From Sphingomonas sp. IC081 (GTDB lineage: Bacteria; Pseudomonadota; Alphaproteobacteria; Sphingomonadales; Sphingomonadaceae): a DNA stretch of 64,000 nucleotides. The translations under genes and the position numbers were made by a program. The DNA is taken from the NCBI RefSeq assembly GCF_006874585.1, contig NZ_CP029762.1:943607-1007606 (forward strand), in the 5' to 3' direction. Shown one piece after another: positions 1 to 8,500 of this stretch (position 1 is its first letter; each line of letters opens with the position of its first letter). The notes under the pieces were generated by a model. It did not search any database and was not told the origin of the DNA. It saw nothing but the letters and a program-made list of their open reading frames with translations.

Positions 1-1
1 C

Positions 2-1582
2 TACGTCACTTACGCGCACCAGCGCACCCGCACCGACGGCCAGTCGTCCACCGGCGGCGGCTATTCGGGCGAGGGCAAGTACGAGGCCCCCTGGCGCTAC
101 CTCGAACCGGCCACCCGCACCGGCGACATGCTGAGCCTGGAGATCGAAGGCAACGTGCACGATGCGGTCAACGTGGTGTTCGTCTCGGCCTATACGCAGC
201 GCAAGACCAAGTACCAGGCCGACAACACCGACCTGCTGCTCGACCTCGACTACGGTTACGAGGCCTTCCCGGCCTTCTCCAGCTACAACAAGTCGCAAGC
301 CAAGGAATACGAGTTCACCAACGAGCTGCGCCTTGTCTCGACCTTCGACGGGCCGCTGAGCTTTGTCGCCGGTGCCTTCTGGAACCGCCAGCACTACAAG
401 TCGAACTACGACGAATACGTGCCCGGCTTCCCCGAATGGGCCAACGATCCGGACAACTGGGACACCGCGTTCGTCACCGATCACAGCAATCCCGAATACG
501 CCCACGAGTATTCGTCCTTCGTGCGCAGCACCAATGACGAGAAGGGGCTCTACGGCGAAGCCACCGTGCACTTCACCGACGACCTCCAGCTGACCGGCGG
601 CCTGCGCTACTACAAGTACAATGCCTGGGTGAACGGCGGTTCCTACCTCCCGCTCTGGGACGACACTTACGCCACGCGTTCGGGCTCCACCGGCAAGGAC
701 GGTCTTGTCTACAAGATCAACGCCTCGTGGAACATCTCGCCCGAGTTCATGGTCTACGGCACCTGGTCGACCGGCTACCGCATCGGCGGCGTGAACCGCA
801 CCGCGCCCTGCAGCCAGGACGTGATCGACAAGTACAACGCCGGCTTGCCGCAGGACGGCCAGACGCTCTGCGCGCTGCCCAACGAACTCTCCTACGGCCC
901 CGACAAGACCAAGAACGCCGAAATCGGCATGCGCGGCCAGCTCCTCGACAACAAGCTGAACTTCAGCATTTCGGCCTTCCATATCGACTGGGACGGCATC
1001 CAGCTTGCCGGCCAGACCTATTACGGCGCCATCGGCATCACCGTGAACGGCGGCAAGGCGGTGTCGAAGGGCATCGACGCCTCGTTCGAGGCCCGGCCGA
1101 TCCCCGGCCTGTCGATCCGCGGCAACTACTCCTACCTCGACGCGCACCTGACCGAGGGCGTGGCCAACCTGCTGTCGACGCATGACGGGCTGGTCGACGC
1201 CGAGGTCGGCGACCGGCTGCCCGGATCGGCCAAGAACAAGGGGGCGATCGGCGTGACCTACGACCTGCCGGTGGGCGACAACAGCCTCGCCTTCGGCTGG
1301 ACGGCGACCTATACCGGCAACATCCTGACCCGCGTGGGCGCCCGTGCCGGCGGCGAAAAGCTGCCCGATTACTGGATGCACCAGGCCAACATCACCTACA
1401 AGACGGCGATGTACGACATCGGCCTCTACGCCACCAACATCTTCGACAAGTATGCCGTGACCGGCGTCAGCAACGACCTGACCCGCGCCGGCATCGTCAA
1501 CGACGGGGTGGTTTCGCGCTACTATGGCCGCTCGGTCGCCCAGCCGCGCACGATCGGCTTGCAGGGCACCATGCGCTTCTGA
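2..1582 (+). CDS. TonB-dependent receptor, C-terminal part (5' end outside window)
   Basis: The frame is open from the first bases of the window, so the start codon and the signal peptide and plug region lie upstream. What is visible is an outer-membrane beta-barrel: alternating aromatic/polar strands, many Y/W/F/N/G residues, barrel segments such as YKINASWNISPEFMVYGTWSTGYRIGG, and a C-terminal phenylalanine (ending GTMRF) typical of outer-membrane barrels. The family imports siderophores, vitamin B12, glycans or other bulky ligands using TonB energy; the ligand cannot be read from this part. A TPR-sulfotransferase lies convergent downstream, a neighbourhood I associate with sphingomonad receptors (recall, not checked). 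A hairpin follows the stop codon. The receptor call is firm; the substrate is unknown. Confidence 0.9.
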   Translation, partial: YVTYAHQRTRTDGQSSTGGGYSGEGKYEAPWRYLEPATRTGDMLSLEIEGNVHDAVNVVFVSAYTQRKTKYQADNTDLLLDLDYGYEAFPAFSSYNKSQAKEYEFTNELRLVSTFDGPLSFVAGAFWNRQHYKSNYDEYVPGFPEWANDPDNWDTAFVTDHSNPEYAHEYSSFVRSTNDEKGLYGEATVHFTDDLQLTGGLRYYKYNAWVNGGSYLPLWDDTYATRSGSTGKDGLVYKINASWNISPEFMVYGTWSTGYRIGGVNRTAPCSQDVIDKYNAGLPQDGQTLCALPNELSYGPDKTKNAEIGMRGQLLDNKLNFSISAFHIDWDGIQLAGQTYYGAIGITVNGGKAVSKGIDASFEARPIPGLSIRGNYSYLDAHLTEGVANLLSTHDGLVDAEVGDRLPGSAKNKGAIGVTYDLPVGDNSLAFGWTATYTGNILTRVGARAGGEKLPDYWMHQANITYKTAMYDIGLYATNIFDKYAVTGVSNDLTRAGIVNDGVVSRYYGRSVAQPRTIGLQGTMRF

Positions 1583-1610
1583 TCGAAGTCCGGCACAAGC
1601 AACCAGGAAG

Positions 1611-1641
1611 CGGCGCGGGAAACTCCGGTTTTTCCGCGCCG
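1611..1641. terminator. Hairpin terminator between convergent genes
   Basis: A GC-rich inverted repeat (CGGCGCGG...CCGCGCCG, with an A-rich left and T-rich right flank) lies between the receptor stop and the convergent sulfotransferase stop. The T-stretch after the plus-strand arm (GTTTTCC) suits termination of the receptor transcript; the A's on the left arm could serve the minus strand. Confidence 0.55.
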
Positions 1642-1653
1642 TTTTCCGTCCGC

Positions 1654-3237
1654 TCAGTCGATCTCGATGCCCTGCGCGCGGAAATAGGCGGCGACTTCGG
1701 CCATGCCCTCGCCCTGGGTCTTCCAGCGCCCCACCGCGTCGCTGTTGAGCTTGCGCCGCACTTGCGCGGCGCTCGGCGTGGCGACGGCGGCGCGGTTCTC
1801 GTGGAAGGCAAGGCAGGCCGCGTCCCAATCCAGCCCGCAGTGGCCGAGCAGGCGGCGGGTCTGGCCTTCCTGGTCGGCGACCAGTCCTTCATAGCTCAAT
1901 TGCAGCACCCGGCCCGGATAGAGCCGCTCCCACAATGCCATCAGCCGGTCGAAGCGCAGATAATAGCGCGCCGTGTCCATGAGATCGTAGGAGTAGCCGT
2001 AATAGGCCGAGAGGCTGGCAAACAGGTTCTTGTAGTTGCTCCACACCGTGTCCATCGGATGGCGGCGCAGGCAGACCACCGAGGCCTTCGGGAAGGCCCG
2101 CAGGATATGGCCGACATACAGGAAATTGGCCGGCAGCTTGTCGACGAACCGCGCCGCGCCTGGCGGGCGCTGGTGCGCGGCGCGGGCCATGTAGGCCTCG
2201 CCGACAAGACGGGGGTCGATCGCCGCGCTCGCCGCCACCGTCGCCGGATCGATCACCAGCCGCGAAGGCGTGCCCACCAGTTGCTTGACCGCCAGCTGCT
2301 TGACCGCCAGCGGCATCGCCTGAAGCTCTCCGGCCGAGCCGACCCCCGGATGCGAGGACAGGATGCGGTCGACCAGCGTGGTGCCGGTGCGCGGCATGCC
2401 GACCACAAAGATCGGCGCATCGTCGGCGCCCTGATAGCCCGGCCCCGGATCCGCCAGCCCCGCGCCGAACGTCGCCTCGATGGCATCGAAGATCGCCGCG
2501 TCCTGCGCAAAATCGTAGCGGATCGCCCGCTTGTGCGCGGCATTGGCGAGGGACAAGTGGCCAAACGCCGCCGCCGCCTGGCCGAGGTCTTCGAGTTCCT
2601 TGGCCAGCGCATAACGGATGCGCAAGGCATCGTCCGGCCGCGCCGCGGCGGCCAGCGCCGCTTCCAGCCGGGGCACGTGATGGGCCTCGTGCGTCTGGCG
2701 CGAGAGGATCGCCAGCGCATAATGCGCGCGCGCATTGCCGGGATCGGCAGCAAGGATCCGCTCGTAGTGCCCGCGCGCCTCCTCCACCCGCCCGGTGAAC
2801 CCGCTCGCCGCCGCCAGGTTGTAGCGATAGTCGAGATTGTCCGGCTCGGCCGCAACCGCGGCTGCAAACGGCACCATCGACGCCTCGTGATCGCCCAGCC
2901 GCGCCAGCACGCAGCCGATGGTGTCGCAGGTCAGCGCATCGCCGGGCGGCAGTGCCATGGCCTGCCGCGCGGCCTCGGCCGCCTCGCCGTCACGGCGCAG
3001 CAGGATCAGCAGCCGGGCCAGATGCGCGAGGTATTCGGCGCGGGGCGCGCGCGCGGCCGCAGCCTCGATCAGCGGCACCGCCTGGCCGACCTGCCCCGCC
3101 TCGGCCGCGCTGATGCCGAGCAGGAAATAGCCCTCCGCGCGCTCGGGCGATGCCGCGATGAGACGGCGGGCCGCCGCCCCGGCCGCCGCCGGATCGCCGC
3201 GTCCCAGCGCCGCGCGCGCCTCGGCCTCCAGCGTCAT
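1654..3237 (-). CDS. TPR repeat-containing sulfotransferase family protein
   Basis: 527 aa, ATG start. The N-terminal half (about residues 1-235) is a chain of alanine-rich helical pairs with TPR spacing (for example EPDNLDYRYNLAAASGFTGR and DPGNARAHYALAILSRQ). The C-terminal half is a PAPS-dependent sulfotransferase domain with the 5'-phosphosulfate-binding loop GMPRTGTTL at about residues 280-288, followed by SSHP and, later, the RHPMDTVWSNYKNLF block that contributes to PAPS binding. The family transfers sulfate from PAPS to carbohydrate, lipid or protein acceptors; the acceptor is unknown here. No signal peptide is apparent, so it is probably cytoplasmic. It is convergent with the truncated TonB receptor. 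Confidence 0.88.
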   Translation of the reverse strand: MTLEAEARAALGRGDPAAAGAAARRLIAASPERAEGYFLLGISAAEAGQVGQAVPLIEAAAARAPRAEYLAHLARLLILLRRDGEAAEAARQAMALPPGDALTCDTIGCVLARLGDHEASMVPFAAAVAAEPDNLDYRYNLAAASGFTGRVEEARGHYERILAADPGNARAHYALAILSRQTHEAHHVPRLEAALAAAARPDDALRIRYALAKELEDLGQAAAAFGHLSLANAAHKRAIRYDFAQDAAIFDAIEATFGAGLADPGPGYQGADDAPIFVVGMPRTGTTLVDRILSSHPGVGSAGELQAMPLAVKQLAVKQLVGTPSRLVIDPATVAASAAIDPRLVGEAYMARAAHQRPPGAARFVDKLPANFLYVGHILRAFPKASVVCLRRHPMDTVWSNYKNLFASLSAYYGYSYDLMDTARYYLRFDRLMALWERLYPGRVLQLSYEGLVADQEGQTRRLLGHCGLDWDAACLAFHENRAAVATPSAAQVRRKLNSDAVGRWKTQGEGMAEVAAYFRAQGIEID

Positions 3238-3395
3238 GCGCCGCGCCCGGGGCAGGCGGACAGGGTCGGGACAGGAACAGGCCGGTGCAAAGTCATGACC
3301 GCAGGTCTAGCGGCTTTGCCCCGCAGGTCCAACGCGCAAAAGCACTGGCGCAATCGCCACTTGGCGCCCCTGCCGTGCCCGTCTAGAGCAGGCCC

Positions 3396-3869
3396 ATGGC
3401 TCAGGCGACCCGCGCGACCAAGATGCTCGAACAGGCTGGCATTGCCTTCAGCCTGCACAGCTATGACTACGATCCCTCGGCAGACAGCATCGGCCGGGCG
3501 GCGGCCGAGGCGATCGGCGCCGATCCGGGGCAGGTGTTCAAGACGCTGATGGTGCTGGCCGACGGCAAGCCCGCCTGCGTGATCGCGCCGAGCAGCGGCG
3601 AAGTCTCGATGAAGCGCGCCGCCGCCGCGCTCGGCGTAAAAAGCGCCGCGATGATGAAACCCGCCGAGGCCGAGCGCCTGACCGGCTACAAGATCGGCGG
3701 CATCAGCCCGTTCGGGCAGATGAAGCGCGTTCCCGTCGTGATCGACGAGACCGCGATCCTGTGGGACGCGATCTTCATCAACGGCGGCCAGCGCGGCCTT
3801 CAGGTGCGCCTCACCGCGCAGGACGCCGCCGAAGTGCTGGACGCGAGACTGGCCGATATCTCCGCCTGA
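3396..3869 (+). CDS. ybaK: Cys-tRNA(Pro)/aminoacyl-tRNA deacylase, YbaK/EbsC family
   Basis: 157 aa, the normal size for this family. It shows the YbaK/ProX-type fold signatures: an N-terminal helix (KMLEQAGIAF), the VFKTLMVLADGKPACVIAP strand-helix block with the lysine used in catalysis in YbaK proteins, and the conserved KIGGISPFGQ motif. The family hydrolyses mischarged Cys-tRNA(Pro) in trans, a translation quality-control step in the cytoplasm. It stands alone between the divergent sulfotransferase gene and the B12 region. A palindromic cloverleaf repeat starts three bases after its stop and may mark the 3' end of the transcript. Confidence 0.9.
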   Translation: MAQATRATKMLEQAGIAFSLHSYDYDPSADSIGRAAAEAIGADPGQVFKTLMVLADGKPACVIAPSSGEVSMKRAAAALGVKSAAMMKPAEAERLTGYKIGGISPFGQMKRVPVVIDETAILWDAIFINGGQRGLQVRLTAQDAAEVLDARLADISA

Positions 3870-3871
3870 GG

Positions 3872-4020
3872 GACCGTTTGAAAAATGCCCGTCATGGCAT
3901 TTTTGAGACGGCACCAGCCCGCCCCCCACCCAACCACCCGCGAGTGTATCCTGATGGGTGATTGGGTGGGGGAGCGGGCTGGTGCCGTAAAATTCGCGTG
4001 TCGCGAATTTTCAAACGGTC
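3872..4020. repeat. Cloverleaf-like compound palindromic element
   Basis: A 149-bp element built of one outer stem and three internal hairpins. The outer arms GACCGTTTGAAAA (3872-3884) and TTTTCAAACGGTC (4008-4020) are a perfect 13-bp inverted repeat. Inside lie hairpin 1 (AAAAATGCC/GGCATTTTT, 3881-3904), a long central stem starting ACGGCACCAGCCCGC (3908-3940 pairing with 3955-3987, one bulge and one mismatch), and hairpin 3 (AAAATTCGCG/CGCGAATTTT, 3989-4011). Folded, this gives a four-way junction. It sits between ybaK and the cobalamin riboswitch. A related half-copy lies at 34683-34722, so this is a dispersed repeat. I do not recognise the family; REP/MITE-type or structured-RNA origin are both possible. 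Confidence 0.75.
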
Positions 4021-4103
4021 TCTGAAGGCTTGCCCTCCCACCGGTCGCCAGCTACGAGCGGGACCGTCCGAAACGCCGCAAGGCAGCTCGGACATGATCG
4101 CGC

Positions 4104-4315
4104 CGGTGCCCCGCAAGGGGCTTAATACGGGAACACGGCAAGGATGGTTCGCCATCCGGACCGGGCTGTCCCTGCAACTGTAAGCGGCGAGCGCGATGCA
4201 CATCGCGGCGGGGCAAGGACCCTCGCCGCAGCCACTGGGCCGGACGCTAAATCCTGCGAGGCCTGGGAAGGCCGTGCATCGCGCCCTGACCCGCAAGCCA
4301 GGAAACCTGCCGGCG
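4104..4315 (+). ncRNA. Cobalamin (AdoCbl) riboswitch
   Basis: The leader upstream of cobW carries the conserved cobalamin-riboswitch blocks in order: GGTGCCCC...GGGGC with TTAATACGGGAACACGG (4104-4138), the GCCACTG core element at 4231-4237, and the B12 box AAGCCAGGAAACCTGCC at 4295-4311, with the variable arms between. The family binds adenosylcobalamin or related cobalamins and switches off expression of the downstream gene when B12 is plentiful. The region 4320-4518 between the B12 box and the cobW start would hold the expression platform; it contains GC-rich inverted segments (around 4385-4415) that could act as a terminator or sequester translation, but I cannot decide which. Its target is the cobW-cobN-cobO-bluB run. 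Confidence 0.92.
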
Positions 4316-4518
4316 TCGATGTCGCTCTTGCCCGGGTCCAGGGGATGGCCAAGGCACGGTAACTCTTCCGTCTGAGCGACGTGATGCATGCGGCCGGGGC
4401 CGCAGCGGCATGCCGTGTCGGGCGCCCGTGCGCCGGTCCGACAAGGCGCGCCGCCTTCGCCGCGTGTGCGGCGGAAAGCCCGGCCGTTTCAGGTCGCTGG
4501 CGCGCGGGAGACGATTAC

Positions 4519-5580
4519 ATGAGCAAGGTTCCCACCACCGTCATCACCGGCTTCCTCGGCGCCGGCAAGACCACGCTGATCCGCCACCTGCTGCAGAACG
4601 CCAAGGGCCGCCGCCTGGCCCTCATCATCAACGAGTTCGGCGATGTCGGCGTCGACGGCGAACTGGTGAAAGGCTGCAACGACGAGGCCTGCCCGCAAGA
4701 CGACATCGTCGAACTGGCCAACGGCTGCATCTGCTGCACCGTCGCCGACGACTTCCTGCCGACCATGCAGAATCTGCTGGACCGCGAGAACAAGCCCGAT
4801 CACATCATCATCGAGACCAGCGGCCTTGCCCTGCCCAAACCGCTGGTGAAAGCCTTCCAGTGGCCCGACATCCGCACCCGCGCCACGGTGGACGGCGTGG
4901 TCGCGCTGATCGACGCCGATGCCGTCGCGGCCGGTCGCTTCGCCACCGACGAGGCAGCGCTGGCGGCAGCGCGCGCGGCCGATCCGATGCTCGACCACGA
5001 AAGCCCGCTGGAGGAACTGTTCGAGGAACAGCTGGGCTGCGCCGACATGGTCGTGCTCAACAAGACCGACCTCGTCGACCCGCAAGCCCTTGCCCATGTC
5101 GAGACGCTGGTGCTGGCCGAAACGCGCCCCGGCGTGAAGATCGTGCGCGCCGATCACGGTGCCGTCGACATCGCCGCGCTGCTGGGCATCACGGCGGCGG
5201 CCGAGGACGACCTCGATTCCCGCCCCTCGCACATCGATGGGCGGGACGAGGATCACGACCATGACGACTTCGACAGCTTTGTCGTCTCTGGTGGCGATGT
5301 GGTCGATCTCGAGGCGCTTCTGGTGCGTCTGAACGACCTGATCGCGGAGCACGACGTGCTGCGCGTGAAGGGCATGGTCGCGGTCGGCGGCAAGCCCAGC
5401 CGCCTAGTCGTGCAGGCCGTCGGCCCGCGCATCCAGCACTTCTACGACCGCGCCTGGCTGCCGCAGGAAATGCGCCGCACGCAGCTGGTCGTGATCGGCC
5501 AGAAGGGGCTGGACCGCGCCGCCATCGAGGCGGGGCTGGCGGGGGTTCTCGGCCCCGTGGCCGCTACCGCAGACGCCTGA
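4519..5580 (+). CDS. cobW: Cobalamin biosynthesis protein CobW (COG0523 GTPase/metallochaperone)
   Basis: 353 aa from the ATG at 4519, chosen because the family motif starts there (MSKVPTTVITGFLGAGKTT), a GGGAG ribosome-binding sequence precedes it, and codons upstream of it read as leader. The Walker A loop GFLGAGKT is at residues 11-18, the metal-binding GCICC motif at about 69-73, the G4 motif NKTD further on, and a histidine/aspartate-rich stretch (DEDHDHDD) near residue 245 precedes the CobW C-terminal domain. The family couples GTP hydrolysis to metal delivery; in the aerobic B12 pathway it is associated with cobalt insertion by CobNST. It is the first gene after the riboswitch and its stop overlaps the cobN start (TGATG). 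Confidence 0.94.
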   Translation: MSKVPTTVITGFLGAGKTTLIRHLLQNAKGRRLALIINEFGDVGVDGELVKGCNDEACPQDDIVELANGCICCTVADDFLPTMQNLLDRENKPDHIIIETSGLALPKPLVKAFQWPDIRTRATVDGVVALIDADAVAAGRFATDEAALAAARAADPMLDHESPLEELFEEQLGCADMVVLNKTDLVDPQALAHVETLVLAETRPGVKIVRADHGAVDIAALLGITAAAEDDLDSRPSHIDGRDEDHDHDDFDSFVVSGGDVVDLEALLVRLNDLIAEHDVLRVKGMVAVGGKPSRLVVQAVGPRIQHFYDRAWLPQEMRRTQLVVIGQKGLDRAAIEAGLAGVLGPVAATADA

Positions 5581-8500
5581 TGCACCTGCTGTCCGCCACG
5601 CCGGGGACGATCTCCAATGGCGAGGAAGCGATCGACCTCGACCAGTCCCCCGGCGACATGGTGATCCTCACCGTGGCGGACAGCGAACTCGCCTGCTTCG
5701 CGGGCGCGGCGGCGCGCATGCCGGACGGCGCACCCAGCATCCGCCTCGCCAACCTGCTGCAACTGCGCCACCCCTATTCGATCGACCTCTATGTCGAGAA
5801 AGTGATCGCGCACGCCAAATTCGTCTGCGTGATCCTGCTCGGCGGCAAGAGCTACTGGCCCTACGGCATCGACGAGATCGCCCGCACCGCGCGCGAGAAC
5901 GGCATTGCCTTTGCCGCCATTGCCGATGGCCGCGAAGCCGATCCCGCGCTCGACCGTGCCTCCACCCTGACCGCCGATCTGCGCGAACGGCTGCGCGACT
6001 ATCTGCGGCAGGGCGGCACGGCCAATGCCCTCTCCTTCCTGCGCACCGCCGCACGGACCATCGGTCATGACGCCGGCGCGCCCGACGATCCGGTGCCGGT
6101 CGCCGATGCCGGGCTCTACCTTGCGGGCACCGAGCGCGCAGGCCTTGCCGAAGTGCGGGCGGGCTGGACCCAGGGCCGCCCGCTCGCACTGCTGGTGTTC
6201 TACCGCGCGCTGATGATCGCGGGCACGCTGGACGCTGTGGACGCGATGATCGCAGCGCTGCACGAGCGCGGCTTCAACGTCGCCGCCGTCCACGTCCGCG
6301 CCTTGCGGGAGCCGTTCGCTGCGGACTGGCTCTCCGGCCTGCTGGGCGAGATCGCGCCCGACGTGATCGTCAATGCCACCAGCTTCGCCTCCTCCTCCGC
6401 AGGAGACGAGCGCAAGCCGGGTATTCTGGAAAAAGCGGATGGCCCGATCCTGCAAGTCGCTTTCGCCGGTGTCGAGGAGGCCGATTGGCACGGTTCCGCA
6501 CGCGGCCTTGGGCCGCGCGATCTCGCCATGAACGTGGCGCTCCCCGAAGTGGACGGCCGCCTGTTCACCCGCGCCGTCGCCTTCAAGGCCGCCGCCCGCT
6601 TCGACGCGGTGACCCAGTGCGGCATCGTTGTCCCGCGCATCGCGCCGGACCAGGTGGCCTTTGTCGCGGACCTCGCCGCCAACTGGGCGAGCCTGCGCCG
6701 CACGCCGTGCCCCAAGCGCCGCGTGGCGCTGGTGCTGGCCAACTACCCCAACCGCGACGGGCGCATCGGCAACGGCGTCGGCCTCGACACGCCCGCCAGC
6801 ACCGCGGCGATCATCGCCGCACTGGCCGAGGCCGGCTACGACACCGGCGCAGCGCCAGGAGACGGCGCCGCGCTGATGCAGGTGATGACCGGCGGCGTGA
6901 CCAACGACCTCACCGCGCGGGCCCGAGCCGGTGAAGTCTCGCTGCCGCTTTCGGCCTACGAAGCCGCCTTCGCGAATGTGCCCGAAAGTGCACGCAAGGC
7001 CATGACCGAACGCTGGGGCGAGCCCTCAGCCGATCCCTTCGTGCAAGACGGCGCGTTCCGCCTGCCGGTCCACCGTTTCGGCAATCTCGCCGTCGCCGTG
7101 CAGCCCGCGCGCGGCTACAATATCGATCCCAAGGCCAGCTACCACGATCCCGCGCTGCCCCCGCCGCACGCCTACCTCGCCTTCCACATCTGGCTGGCGC
7201 AGGACTTCGGCGCGCAGGCGGTGGTCCATGTCGGCAAGCATGGCAATCTGGAATGGCTGCCCGGCAAGGCCATCTCGCTCTCGCGCGAATGCTTCCCGGA
7301 GATCTGCGCCGGGCCGCTGCCCCAGCTCTACCCCTTCATCGTCAATGATCCCGGCGAAGGCACGCAGGCCAAGCGCCGCATCGGCGCGGTCATCGTCGAT
7401 CACCTCACCCCGCCGCTGACCCGCGCCGAGACTTATGGCCCGCTCAAGCAGCTCGAGGCGCTGGTGGACGAATATTACCTCGCCGCCGGAATGGACCCGC
7501 GCCGTCTCGACCGGCTGCGCCGCGACATTCTCGATCTGGCGCGCAGCCACGGCCTCGACCGCGATGCCGGGGCCAGCGGCGACGACGACGATGCGCTTTC
7601 GGCCATCGACAACTACCTGTGCGAGCTGAAGGAATTGCAGATCCGCGACGGTCTGCATGTCTTCACCCGGTCGCCCGAAGGCCGCTTGCGCCGCGACCTG
7701 CTGGTCGCGCTGGCCCGCACGCCGCGCGGCTACGACCATGCCGGACAGGCCTCGCTGCTGCGGGCGATGGCCGACGACTTCGGACTGGACTTTGACCCGC
7801 TCGACTGCCGGATGGGCGATCGCTGGAATGGCGTCCGGCCTGAAGCCCTTGCGGTCGTCTCCGATGAACCATGGCGCACGCATGGCGATACCGTCGAGCG
7901 GCTCGAACTGCTGGCGGCGGAATGGGTCAGCGAGATAGCCCAAACCCCGCTCGTCCTGAGCGTGTCGAAGGACCACAGCCCCGCATCAGCATCCTTCGAC
8001 AGGCTCAGGATGAGCGGAGCGGGGGACAAGACGCTGGCCGTCCTCGATGCCATCCGCACCGACCTCGCCCCGCGCATCGACCTGTGCGGCCGGCGCGAGG
8101 CCGAAGCGCTGCTGGCCGGTCTCGCCGGCCGCTTCGTGCTGCCCGGTCCCTCCGGCGCGCCAACGCGCGGGCGGCCGGATGTGCTCCCCACCGGGCGTAA
8201 CTTCTACTCGGTCGACACCCGCGCCGTGCCCACCGCCGTCGCCTGGGAACTCGGCCGCAAGTCCGCCGATCTGCTGGTGGAGGACTACCTCCAGCGCGAG
8301 GGCGAGTACCCCAGGGCCGTGGCCCTCTCCGCATGGGGCACCGCCAACATGCGCACCGGCGGCGACGACATCGCGCAGGCCCTCGCGCTGATGGGGGTGC
8401 GTCCGCGCTGGGACTGGACTTCGGGCCGCGTGACCGGCTTCGAGGTGATGACCGTGGCCGAACTCGGCCGCCCGCGCGTGGACGTGACCTTGCGCGTCTC

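Noticed and set aside
1762..3549. Long plus-strand frame opposite the TPR-sulfotransferase
   Set aside because: Arg/His-rich translation without motifs; the opposite strand encodes a clear two-domain protein.
7930..8030. Possible frameshift or pseudogene in cobN at the palindromic repeat
   Set aside because: The repeat is in frame and CobN sequence resumes correctly on both sides, so the gene is intact.
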